NCBI RefSeq assembly: GCF_001854805.1
Contig: NZ_MBLO01000259.1
Coordinates: forward strand, 146,788 to 210,787
Source of the DNA: Pseudofrankia coriaricola
GTDB taxonomy: Bacteria > Actinomycetota > Actinomycetes > Frankiales > Frankiaceae
Direction of reading: 5' to 3'
Length of the DNA stretch: 64,000 nt
How positions within the stretch are numbered: the first letter of the stretch is position 1; each line of letters starts with the position of its first letter. Below, piece by piece: positions 8,662-16,675 of the stretch. Both the position numbers and the translations under genes were made by a program. Under the pieces are notes generated by a model. That model made no database searches, had not been told where the DNA came from, and saw nothing but the letters and a program-made list of their open reading frames with translations.

Positions 8662-9168
8662 GTGCGAAACACAGGCCTAGCGTTGGACGACGGCCACCCC
8701 GTGCTCGAAGCCCAGCAGATTCTCTGGCACGTGCTCGACCGCCCCACCGCGAACTTTGGGATCTACAAGGCCGTCCCGGAGCCCGTCACGACCATGCTCA
8801 CCGACCTCGCCTTCCTCGGCCGCAGAGTGCTCCACGACGCGAGCATCGACGACCTGGCCAGCCGGCTGCCCGCCGACGTGCTCGCCCAGTACGTCCGCGA
8901 CCGTGACGGCAGGTCACCCCGTCAGCCCATTCACCCACCCGACCGGGCGTCCCTCGTCGCCGTCACCGTCACCGCCGCTCTGCACGCCCTGCGGATCGCC
9001 GACACACGCACAGCCGGCCACGACCTGCGCTGGCTGTTCAAAGACCCGCAATCACCACCAGCGACGGAGTTGAGCATCCCGCTGAAAAGAGCGCTACGCC
9101 CCCCAGAACCCCCTCGCCGTCGGGGCCTCCGCTGGCCGCCCCGGTGGAGGGATCAACCAGCCGTCTAA
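8662..9168 (+). pseudogene. TniQ-like protein, C-terminal fragment beyond the IS
   Basis: 168 residues from GTG 8662, in the frame that continues tniQ once the IS is removed. The first part has charged and hydrophobic spacing like coding sequence (HPVLEAQQILWHVLDRPTA) and a predicted helical region. The last 30 residues are Pro/Arg-rich. I infer it is the distal part of TniQ because of the shared frame and position. It has no motif of its own that proves this. It could be translated as a separate small protein. Confidence 0.5.
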
Positions 9169-9510
9169 CAGCCGCGTCGCCGTCCTCAGCGCGACCGCCG
9201 CGGACCGAGAGGGACACCCCTGCGTCGGGCCAGGGGCCCGCGTCCACGGGACCTAACCATCCTGCCGCGCCTCGGGACGCGACGTCCCGTTCATAGCAGG
9301 CCCGACCTCTCGCGAGCCCTGGGCGATCAGAAGGTGTATATAGGTTCCCGGCTCTCGCCGCCGTTTCCCAGCTTGCTCCGCCACTCGACCGGCATTGGCG
9401 GAGGGGGTCTTGACCGGCTCTGCGAAGCCGCCGCGGCGCCTGCCCGCCGGGCCCGCCGGGTGGCCGCGCCGCCTTCAGCGGGCGGAGGACCCCGGCGAGC
9501 CCGGTTCAGG
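9169..9510. other. gap with one short dispersed repeat
   Basis: No gene is seen. Bases 9222-9254 (GCGTCGGGCCAGG... to ...ACGGGACCT) recur with small changes at 13311-13343, outside the transposon. A TATATAGG stretch near 9337 is AT-rich for this DNA, but I cannot assign a promoter. Confidence 0.5.
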
Positions 9511-10884
9511 TCACGCGTGCGGGCAGCTCAGCATTTCCATCCCCAGCAGGTTGAGGGAACCGCACCAAGACCTTCGCTGGAGTTTCCAGCCGTCAGCCGT
9601 ACGGATCGCCCCGACGGTGATGGGGAATCGGACGACGCCGTCCGGCCCGCGCTGGCCAGCCATCACCGCGACCGTCGGGTCGATGAACGTCATCGTCACC
9701 CGGGCCATGACGAAGTCGGATCCGCTCTGGCTGAGGCTGTCGACCGTGACCTCCATGGTGTCGCTCAACTGTGGGAAGTGGGCGCGCAGGTTGGCATGGA
9801 TGGCTGTCAGCGCCGGGCCGTCTTCCACGGCCGCGGCCCAGCGCTCGTCGGGCACGCCGTGGGCGAAGGCGTCGTGGAGGACCGACTCCACCGCCGCGGC
9901 GATCCCGGCGTCCTCGAGGGGCCGCAGGGACTCGGTCGGTAGCGGAGCGATGCTCGGCATCGGGCCGAGGACCAGCCCGGCGCCGATCTGCCGCAGCACC
10001 TCGAGGTCCACCGGAGCGGCACCGTCGGCCTCGACGCCGAGCACGGCGCCGCTGGCCGTGGGCCAGGTGAGCAGGCCCCCGTAGCGGTGGTCCGGTTCCG
10101 GGCCCTGGGGATGTGCGGCGTCGTGCCCGAGGGCGAGGTCGTTGCGGACGAAGGCGGCGTCCCGGTCGCCCACCGTCACCGCCGACACCTCGGTGACGCC
10201 GGCGGCCTCCCCGGCGGAGCCGTCACTGTCAAAGAAGCCCCCCAGCTCCTCCTGGATCCGAGGGATGGTCGCCCCGATCGTGTGGTCGTCCGGCGGATAG
10301 GCCGCGATCACCCAGACGGTGGACAGCCCGGCCGTCGCAGTCGTCGACGCCGTGGACGGCGCGACGAACCTGCTGACGAACGCGTTGGCGCCGAGCATGT
10401 GCACGTAGCTGGCCAGGAGCGGTGCTTCGGCCTCGAACGGGATCACGTCGGTCAGGTCCGCGTCGTGCGTCATCGCCGCCGGCAGCCAGGTCGTGGTCAC
10501 GCCGCCGAAGGCGTACGGAACGTCCCGCGACGCGGGCCCTGCCGCGGCCACGGCGGACCCCGGGTCGTTCCCGCCGGCACGCAGGCTCACCGGGATGCCG
10601 ACTCCCGCCACGATCACCAGCACGAGCGCGGCGACCGCGGCGACGCGAGCGCGTGACCGATGACGGCGGGCCTGTGCGCACACAAGGTCGGGGAACGCGG
10701 TGCCGACACCGCGCCGCGGCCTCCCGGCGCCCAGGGCGCGCAGGTGCGCCACCAGGTCCTGGTCAGCGCCGTCCACGATGTCGCGCGTGGGCTGCGTCCC
10801 CGCCGCAGCCCCGACCCGCGCGGTGAAATTGCCCCTTTGGACCGGTCCACCTGGGTCGGTGCGCCCGTTTGCTCCTGTACTCAC
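9511..10884 (-). CDS. membrane-anchored protein, probable anti-sigma factor for the adjacent ECF gene
   Basis: Downstream of and nearly touching the sigma gene. GTG 10884, with GGGGAG in front, seems the better start. GTG 10899 overlaps the sigma stop. The 457 residues have a cytosolic N-terminus of about 90, one membrane segment (VAAVAALVLVIVAGVGIPV) and a long outside domain. That domain's C-terminal 100 residues resemble an NTF2-like fold (VTVDSLSQ ... MARVTMTFIDP). No zinc-binding HxxxCxxC anti-sigma motif is seen. The anti-sigma role rests on the operon position and topology only. It is cargo of the Tn7-like element. Confidence 0.6.
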   Translation of the reverse strand: MSTGANGRTDPGGPVQRGNFTARVGAAAGTQPTRDIVDGADQDLVAHLRALGAGRPRRGVGTAFPDLVCAQARRHRSRARVAAVAALVLVIVAGVGIPVSLRAGGNDPGSAVAAAGPASRDVPYAFGGVTTTWLPAAMTHDADLTDVIPFEAEAPLLASYVHMLGANAFVSRFVAPSTASTTATAGLSTVWVIAAYPPDDHTIGATIPRIQEELGGFFDSDGSAGEAAGVTEVSAVTVGDRDAAFVRNDLALGHDAAHPQGPEPDHRYGGLLTWPTASGAVLGVEADGAAPVDLEVLRQIGAGLVLGPMPSIAPLPTESLRPLEDAGIAAAVESVLHDAFAHGVPDERWAAAVEDGPALTAIHANLRAHFPQLSDTMEVTVDSLSQSGSDFVMARVTMTFIDPTVAVMAGQRGPDGVVRFPITVGAIRTADGWKLQRRSWCGSLNLLGMEMLSCPHA

Positions 10885-10895
10885 AGCATCTCCCC

Positions 10896-11558
10896 TCACC
10901 GGGTGGGTCGCGTCGAACGCGGAGCGGAAGCCCCTGGGGACGAAGCGGTGCCGCCATCCCCTGTCTCGTTGGTCAGGACGTCGAGGCCTCCCCCGCCGCG
11001 GTGGCGTCCTCGTGGGGCGTGGACGGCGCCGAGCGCCGCCAGGTGCTCGCTGTCGCGCAGCCGGGCAAGGCCCCGCGAGGCCTGGCTGCGCACCGAACCG
11101 ACGGAGCAGCCGAGCGCGGCGGCGACCTCCGCCTCGGGCAGATCATCGACGTAGCGCAACACCAGCACGGCCCGCTGCCGAGGCGGCAGGGACAGCAGCG
11201 CGCGGACCAGGCCGTCGCGCAGGGACAACCGGTCAGCATGGTCGACGCCCACGGCGGCGACATCGACAGTCCACTCGCCATCGACGACCAGCGGCACCTC
11301 CGCGACCCGCGACCGCAGCCACCGCCACCGGTTCGTCGCGGCATTGACCAACGCCCGGCGTACATACGCCTCCGGCCGGCCCTCGGCTATCCGCGGCCAC
11401 TGCCGGTAGGTGCGCTCGAACGCCCCCTGCAGCAAGTCCTCCCCCGCACCCCAGTCCCCGCCGACGAGCAGAACCGCACTCAGCAGCAACCGGTCGGCAG
11501 CCCCGGCCACGAACGTCTTAAAGGCCAGCTCCTCATCAGCACGCACCCTCGCCTCCAC
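10896..11558 (-). CDS. SigE-family ECF RNA polymerase sigma factor
   Basis: 220 residues from GTG 11558. The frame is open upstream but without sigma homology. Region 2 is RADEELAFKTFVAGAA through AGEDLLQGAFERTYRQWPRI, with EAYVRRALVNAATNRWR. Region 4 is LSLPPRQRAVLVLRYVDDL plus the HTH EAEVAAALGCSVGSVRS. The pattern is that of the small actinobacterial SigE-like ECF group. A tail of about 45 residues after region 4 is not typical and is rich in Gly, Arg and Ser. It should direct polymerase to its own promoters, held in check by the membrane protein downstream. It lies inside the transposon, so the regulon would travel with it. Confidence 0.88.
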   Translation of the reverse strand: MEARVRADEELAFKTFVAGAADRLLLSAVLLVGGDWGAGEDLLQGAFERTYRQWPRIAEGRPEAYVRRALVNAATNRWRWLRSRVAEVPLVVDGEWTVDVAAVGVDHADRLSLRDGLVRALLSLPPRQRAVLVLRYVDDLPEAEVAAALGCSVGSVRSQASRGLARLRDSEHLAALGAVHAPRGRHRGGGGLDVLTNETGDGGTASSPGASAPRSTRPTR

Positions 11559-12085
11559 TGTGTCCAGCTCGCCCGTGTCTGGCCCGTCCCAGTACAAACA
11601 CGCCCGACCCCAGCCACGATGAGTACTCAGCCGAAACCCACGCTGAAAAGACGTCGCCGACGCGGGCCGCCGCGATTGACGCGACGCCACCCGTCCATCC
11701 CGCCGAGGAGTCGGTCTTGGAAATCCAGGGTCCGGACGACGGACGAGCCGCTGTCGGCGCAGGCCCGAACCGAATACGTCACCCGACTTGCCCCCAATTG
11801 GGATCTGTCCGACTGACGCACCCTGTCCCGTCCCCGCCAACCTGGTCTGGCCACGAGGCACTGACCAGGCAAGAGACCAGATGCGGTGGACAACGCCGCT
11901 GCTCGTCCCAGTGCGGCCGCGAGCTCGGTGAGTACCGAGGTCCGGAAGGTCTCCAGGTCGCGGTCGCCGAGCAGGAACCGGACGTCGAGGTCGGTGCAGG
12001 CGACGAGCAGGTGGCGTTCGGCCTTCTTACGGCCTGGCTGGGGTAGCCAGGGGCCGACGCGCAGCGGGTCTCGTCCATCACCACG

Positions 12086-12280
12086 ACCATCGCCATCCTT
12101 CGACGCGGGCATCGACGAGTTCGAGCCGTTCCGCGACAGCAGGCGCTCCACCCGGCCGAGCCGGTCCGCCAACACCGCGTTCGCCGCCGTCAACTCCGTG
12201 ATCCTGGCGTCCCGCGCCGCGTTGTCCTCCGTCAGCCGGGCGATCCGCCCTGCCTGCAGCCACACCAGCACGACCAGCAC
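12086..12280 (-). pseudogene. IS66-family transposase, N-terminal fragment
   Basis: About 65 residues: a leucine-zipper-like helix (ARLTEDNAARDARITEL) followed by LLSRNGSNSSMPASKDG, the hallmark N-terminus of IS66 transposases. The similarity ends here. The frame runs on to 11627 through sequence I do not recognise (HLLVACTDLDVRFLLGDRDL may belong to another broken gene). Catalytic parts are absent. Confidence 0.7.
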
Positions 12281-12608
12281 GTCACGCGCCAGACCTCACC
12301 AACCCCGACACCAGCCGCTACGCGACCATAACCCCACAGACCGCCACCAAAACTGACAAATCAGCACTCTCCGCAAGGGCGCTGCATGTACCTGGTCAGG
12401 CATCAGCTGATCGACCTTCCGGCCGGATCGGACCAGCTTCGGAGGGGACGACCGGTCGACCTGGCCAGCTTCGACTGGGACGAGACCAGGGCGCCGGGAC
12501 GGGACACACCCGGCGACTCCCCGCGCAGAACTGCCATCGAAACCCGGTAAGTCAGCACTACGCCTAATGACACCCCGCCTGGGAAACCCCTGGCAGCACG
12601 CCACCGAT
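12281..12608. other. right inner end of the Tn7-like element, no gene
   Basis: No credible gene. AAATCAGCACT (about 12358) and AAGTCAGCACT (12549) are near-identical and may be inner TnsB-binding sites, as Tn7-type right ends carry several. This is inference from two short matches. Confidence 0.35.
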
Positions 12609-12633
12609 TGGAAGATCAACGGGGGAACCTACA
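12609..12633 (-). repeat. right terminal inverted repeat of Tn7-like element
   Basis: Exact reverse complement of 3766-3790, ending ...GGAACCTACA. It also forms a hairpin with a similar sequence just outside the element (12642-12665, TGCAGGTTCCCTCGTTGATC), across an 8-base spacer. Confidence 0.85.
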
Positions 12634-12642
12634 CCTGCGCCT
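12634..12642 (+). repeat. target-site duplication, right copy (Tn7-like element)
   Basis: CCTGCGCCT, identical to 3757-3765 and directly abutting the right terminal repeat. Confidence 0.7.
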
Positions 12643-12832
12643 GCAGGTTCCCTCGTTGATCGTCGTTTTCCCGGCGGGTTGTCAGACGGGTAGACACCGG
12701 TACTTTCGCACCATGAAGGTGCTCCTTCGACTGGAACGGATCGGGCTCTCGACGAGCCCGTCCTCCCAGCCCAGGAGCGCTTTCCTATTTCAGACACACC
12801 CACCAGACGGTCATGGCGTGAAAGCTTGAGGC

Positions 12833-13231
12833 CTAGCTTCCGGGCGTCAGCGACTCGTGATAGTGCACCCCGTGCCATCCGGTGGCGTCGCGGCGGAACA
12901 CCACGGACACCCGGCCGGCAACCACGTGCAATGGCCCGCTGACGAAGTGGGCTCGAAAGCGGAACCCAAAATGGACGGCGACAACATCGTCACTCAAGCG
13001 CTGGTGACGGACAGCGAATACGTCCATGATCTCGACGTCGCGAAACAACCGCACGACGCGGGCGTAGTACGCGTCAAGGTCGACCTTGGAGGTGATCGGA
13101 TCCGCCAGCTCGGCCGGGCTGTACACGATGTCCTGGTCGGCCCACAGGGAACCCAACAACCCCGCGTCGAGCCGTAGGAAGCCATCTTGGTAGCGGCTGA
13201 TGAGGTCATCGATCTCGTTCACGCACGGCAC
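12833..13231 (-). CDS. SnoaL/NTF2-like small protein (DUF4440 type)
   Basis: 132 residues. The sequence alternates as expected for the cone-shaped NTF2-like fold: N-terminal helix INEIDD-type LISRYQDGFLRLDAGLLGSLWADQ, a Tyr/Pro loop, KVDLDAYYARVV, then beta strands ending WHGVHYHESLTP. Such proteins are small enzymes, polyketide cyclase relatives or binding domains. Nothing here fixes the ligand. It stands alone next to the right end of the transposon. Confidence 0.75.
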   Translation of the reverse strand: MPCVNEIDDLISRYQDGFLRLDAGLLGSLWADQDIVYSPAELADPITSKVDLDAYYARVVRLFRDVEIMDVFAVRHQRLSDDVVAVHFGFRFRAHFVSGPLHVVAGRVSVVFRRDATGWHGVHYHESLTPGS

Positions 13232-13310
13232 ACTAGGACCTCAACCGCGCTTGAGGTCAACCGAACCTGTGCAGCCACCGACGCAGCTGCGAGGTTTGGT
13301 TTCCGGACAG

Positions 13311-13343
13311 GCGTCGGGCCAGGGCCCGCGTCCACGGGGACCT
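13311..13343. repeat. short dispersed repeat, second copy
   Basis: GCGTCGGGCCAGGGCCCGCG onward matches 9222-9254 inside the transposon with few differences. The surrounding 13232-13451 gap has no gene. Confidence 0.5.
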
Positions 13344-13451
13344 GGCCCTCCTTCCGCGCCTTGGGAGGCGGCAGCAGCGCATGGTGCTGCTGTCTGGCGT
13401 CAGGAGTTGTGCGTCTGCGGTAGGCGGCGACGCCGAGGTCAGCCGCCGAGG

Positions 13452-14450
13452 TCAGCGGACGCTGGGCAGGGTCGGGGACGGGTAGCCGGCGGGGGGCTCG
13501 GCCGCCCAGGCGGCGGCGCCGACGGCGCCGGCGAAGCCGTCGATGGCGGTGACGACCCGCGGGTTCTCCACGAGAACGGTGTAGCGGGACATGATGTCGT
13601 CGAAGTGCGGGCGGAAGGCCGACAGGCCGGCCGACACCCCGCCACCGAACACGATGACCTCGGGCGCCAGCGCGTTCGCGAGGCAGGCCAACGCGATGCC
13701 GAGGGCCCGCCCGGCGCGGGCGACCAGGCGTGCGCAGGCCGGATCGACGGGGGCGAGCTGGACCACGTGCCCGGGCGTGACCAGCTCGGGCCGGCCCTCG
13801 ACGGCCGCGGCGAGCACCGGCGCGGAGCCGGTCCGGACGAGGTCTCCGCCCATCTCGGCCAGTGCCCGGCCACCCGCGATGGTCTCCAGGCAGCCGATCG
13901 CGCCACAGCCGCACTTGCGGCCGTCATCGGGCTCGATCGGCATGTGCCCGATCTCGCCACCGCGGCGCTGGTAGCCGAGCCGCAGCTGGCCGTCGGAGGC
14001 GATCGCGCCGCCGATCCCGGTCCCGAGCGTCACGAAGATCGCGTCGGCCGCGGTGGCGGCGGCGCCGTGCCGCAGCTGGCCATAGGCGAACGCCCGCGCG
14101 TCGTTGGCGAGGTTGACCGGCCGCCCGATGGCGTTCGCGAGCTCCGGGCCGATCGCCCGGGCGGGCCAGTCGCCCGGGATGTTCGGGACGACGAGCAGCT
14201 TGCCGGCGACCGGGTCCAGCGCGCCCGCCACCGCGATGCCGATCGCCCGCGCCGCCGGGACCTGGGCGGCGAGGCCGGCGAGCGCGCACAGCACGTCGTC
14301 GACGCCGGTCCGCGGCGTGGGCACCTGGCCCTTGTCGATCACCGTGCCGTCGACCAGGGTCACCCACTTGATCGACGTGCCGCCGAGGTCGAGGCCAAGA
14401 ACCGGATCCGTGCCCGCGCTGCCCGCGCGTGGTACGCCGTCCTGAGTCAC
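13452..14450 (-). CDS. ROK-family sugar kinase (glucokinase-like)
   Basis: 332 residues from GTG 14450. ATP-binding start VLGLDLGGTSIKW, the second phosphate motif VTLGTGIGGAI, and the ROK signature with zinc ligands GEIGHMPIEPD ... CGCGAIGCLETIAGG. The C-terminal adenosine motif is EVIVFGGGVSAG. It should phosphorylate a hexose (glucose or N-acetyl-sugar) with ATP. It lacks the N-terminal HTH of ROK repressors, so it is an enzyme rather than a regulator. It is a single gene with no transporter beside it. Confidence 0.9.
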   Translation of the reverse strand: MTQDGVPRAGSAGTDPVLGLDLGGTSIKWVTLVDGTVIDKGQVPTPRTGVDDVLCALAGLAAQVPAARAIGIAVAGALDPVAGKLLVVPNIPGDWPARAIGPELANAIGRPVNLANDARAFAYGQLRHGAAATAADAIFVTLGTGIGGAIASDGQLRLGYQRRGGEIGHMPIEPDDGRKCGCGAIGCLETIAGGRALAEMGGDLVRTGSAPVLAAAVEGRPELVTPGHVVQLAPVDPACARLVARAGRALGIALACLANALAPEVIVFGGGVSAGLSAFRPHFDDIMSRYTVLVENPRVVTAIDGFAGAVGAAAWAAEPPAGYPSPTLPSVR

Positions 14451-15023
14451 CGCGCCATTCTCCGTCCCTGCCAGCGAGGCCGAACCGCCTTCGGCCTAGT
14501 TGTCGCCCAGTTGCCGCGAGTCGCGTCACATACCGGCCAGTCATGCCCGACTTTGGTGCCCCAGTGGCGGCGCGCCGACCGCCTGGACGCCCGTCCGGCA
14601 CCAGGCTGGTCGAGCGCCTCCGGCCGCGCGAGACGTCGCCGTCGTGGCGCGGCCCCGCATCAGGTAGGCCGAGAGCCTCCGCCGTCAAGGCTGCGTTATC
14701 GTCGCGCAGCCGCCGCCGGGTCGGCCCGGCGACCCCGCCTCCGCCTCCGCCCGCGACCGCGTGGCTGTCTCACGGCCGGGAGGACAGGGCCCGCTCGCCG
14801 CGCGCCAGGGCTGGACCGCACCGCGGGCCGGGCCGTGGGCCGGGCAGCCCTCGAGACCGCGCCCGCTGCTCGCCGGCCGATGAGGAGAGCCGACGAGGAG
14901 AACTGTGGGCAGGCGCATCGGGCCGCCCGCCGGAGGACCGCGGCGGCTGTCGTCAGCCTCGAAACTGATGTTCGATGAGCTGGCTCGCTGGACCGAGGTG
15001 CTCGCCCCGTTACGGCCTGGGCG
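14451..15023. other. 573-bp gap, nothing recognised
   Basis: Open frames here are typical GC-rich chance frames, with Arg/Ala/Pro-rich translations in all directions. I see no gene, tRNA or strong hairpin. Confidence 0.5.
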
Positions 15024-16286
15024 CTAGAGGCCCGCGCAGATGTTGGGGACCGGCGGCGGGTCGGTGGCGAACCGGCCCGCGATCCAGCTGTACATCTCCG
15101 GATAGGACGCGCCGACGACCGTGCTGTGGTCCGCGATCGCGTAGCGGTGGTAGGCGACCTCCGTGCCGGTGGCGCACAGGTCGCGCACCACACCGTCCGT
15201 GACGGGCTGATGGATCACATCGTCGATGTCGCCCTGCAGTACCAGCACAGGGGCCATCCGCGCGATGACCGCGGTCCGCTGCGCGGCGAACACCGAGGCG
15301 TAGGGCTCGGTGGTCAGCGGATCGTGGACGAACACCGTCGCGCTGCTCTGCCCGGAGCTCGCGATGAGCAGATCCAGCGCGCACTTCTCCCGGGCGATCG
15401 ACAACAGCCGTCGTCCCTGCGCGGTGAGGTCGTCAGAAAGCCGCACGCCGGGATCGATCACCGAGACGCCAATCGCCGCCAGCAGCACGTAGGCGACTCC
15501 GTTGGGCTCGGCGAGCATGCTGCGCAGCGAGTTCGGCACGTCAGCCAGGGGCGCGGTCGTCACCACCCCGCGGATTAAGAGTTCCGGCGCGTAGCGGGCG
15601 GCCAGCGCTCCGGCGGCCAACGCGGCCTGGCCGCCCTGCGAGTAACCCCAGATGACCACACTTTCACCGGCATGCGCGGCCGGAAGCGACCGGGCGGCAC
15701 GGGCGACGTCGAGCAGCGCCTGGCCCTCCGGGCGGGCGACATAGATCGCGTGCTCGCCGGGAGTGCCGAGCCCGATGTAGTCGGCGGCGGCGAGCACGTA
15801 CCCCTGCGTCACCAGCCCGAGCGCCCCGCCGATGGATGACAGCGGCGGGTTGGACCTGGACGGCGCGCACGCGTCATTCACCCCCGTGGTGCCATGCCCG
15901 AAGGCGACCACCGGCCGACCGTCGGCCGGGACAGGGCCGCCCTGCCCGGCCGACGGAGTGACGACCAGCCCGGAGGCCACCACGTCGGCGCCGTTCTGGT
16001 CCCGCGTGTGGTAGACGACCCGCCAGGCCGCCATGCCATCCGACGCGGTCAGCGGCGTCGCCGAGATCAGCTCGCCCGGCGCGCCCGGCCTGACATCCGC
16101 GGGTAACTCGGTGTCCGCCTGGGTCGGCTCGGCCGTCGCGGGCGCGGCGCCGCCACCATCCCCGCCGGAGCCACAACCGGTCAGCGGCGCGGTCGCGCAC
16201 ACAACGGCCAGAGCCGCCGCGACGACAACCAGCCCTCGCCGTGCCCGCCGTCTGCCCGGTCCACCCGGAGATGCCTGCGTCCGCAC
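15024..16286 (-). CDS. secreted lipase/esterase (LIP family) lipoprotein
   Basis: 420 residues. N-terminal signal with a lipobox (TAPLTGC, Cys near 38), so it is exported and lipid-anchored. The mature part is an alpha/beta hydrolase of the secretory lipase family: VVAFGHGTTG (oxyanion loop), GYVLAAADYIGLG, nucleophile GYSQGGQAAL, acid in VLQGDIDDVI, and His in DHSTVV. These proteins hydrolyse acylglycerols or esters outside the cell. Length is normal. The stop is close to 15 kb and no partner gene adjoins. Confidence 0.88.
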   Translation of the reverse strand: MRTQASPGGPGRRRARRGLVVVAAALAVVCATAPLTGCGSGGDGGGAAPATAEPTQADTELPADVRPGAPGELISATPLTASDGMAAWRVVYHTRDQNGADVVASGLVVTPSAGQGGPVPADGRPVVAFGHGTTGVNDACAPSRSNPPLSSIGGALGLVTQGYVLAAADYIGLGTPGEHAIYVARPEGQALLDVARAARSLPAAHAGESVVIWGYSQGGQAALAAGALAARYAPELLIRGVVTTAPLADVPNSLRSMLAEPNGVAYVLLAAIGVSVIDPGVRLSDDLTAQGRRLLSIAREKCALDLLIASSGQSSATVFVHDPLTTEPYASVFAAQRTAVIARMAPVLVLQGDIDDVIHQPVTDGVVRDLCATGTEVAYHRYAIADHSTVVGASYPEMYSWIAGRFATDPPPVPNICAGL

Positions 16287-16319
16287 ATGTCGAGGTTATT
16301 CACCCTCTGTGTCGGCGAA

Positions 16320-16335
16320 CGTTTCACGTGAACCA
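16320..16335. promoter_or_regulatory. parS-like ParB-binding site
   Basis: CGTTTCACGTGAACCA matches the bacterial parS consensus TGTTTCACGTGAAACA at all but two positions and keeps the central TTTCACGTGAA. It lies in a 389-bp gap (16287-16675) that otherwise holds nothing I recognise. ParB binding is inferred. Confidence 0.6.
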
Positions 16336-16675
16336 ACTTCGCCCGCTATGGCCGGAGGCACCACCGTCGCCAACCGTCAACCGCCGACCGCTTCGCCGCT
16401 CCACGCCCAACGCGGCACCGGATCCGGTTCCTGCTCCGGTCGCGCGGCCACCGGCCGCCCGGCCGCGGTATGGCATGAGACACACGCTCCGGCCAAGGCC
16501 TCCGGACCACAGACTCCGGCCAGCTCAGCCGGGTACTGCCAGCCGCTCGCCCGGCGGGCGGAGACGCTCGTTACCCTGATCTGGACCCACGGACTGGGCC
16601 ATCGACGAGCGGGCATGCCGTTCCCGCGGGCGGCTGGCCATCCTCGCGACCGCGTCCGCTCCGGAGGCCCGCACT

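Larger units (their letters stand above)
3766..12633 (+). mobile_element. decayed Tn7-like transposon (8.87 kb) with perfect ends
   Basis: The element is bounded by perfect 25-bp inverted repeats starting TGT and ending ACA, flanked by a 9-bp direct repeat. It carries, in Tn7 order, tnsA (apparently intact), tnsB (3' half deleted), tnsC (5' joined to tnsB, core deleted) and tniQ (split by IS1634). To the right is cargo on the minus strand: a membrane protein, an ECF sigma factor and an IS66 remnant. TGT...ACA ends and the gene set place it with the Tn7/Tn5053/Mu-type DDE elements. It cannot move by its own proteins, but the intact ends could still be used in trans. Confidence 0.8.

Noticed and set aside
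6891..8747. 618-codon frame on the minus strand across the IS1634 transposase
   Set aside because: The plus-strand transposase has full DDE motifs. The minus frame is low-complexity Gly/Arg/Asp and crosses both IS ends.
14429..14968. Possible gene between the ROK kinase and the lipase
   Set aside because: The translation is Arg/Pro/Ala-rich, overlaps the start of the ROK gene, and no frame has family similarity.
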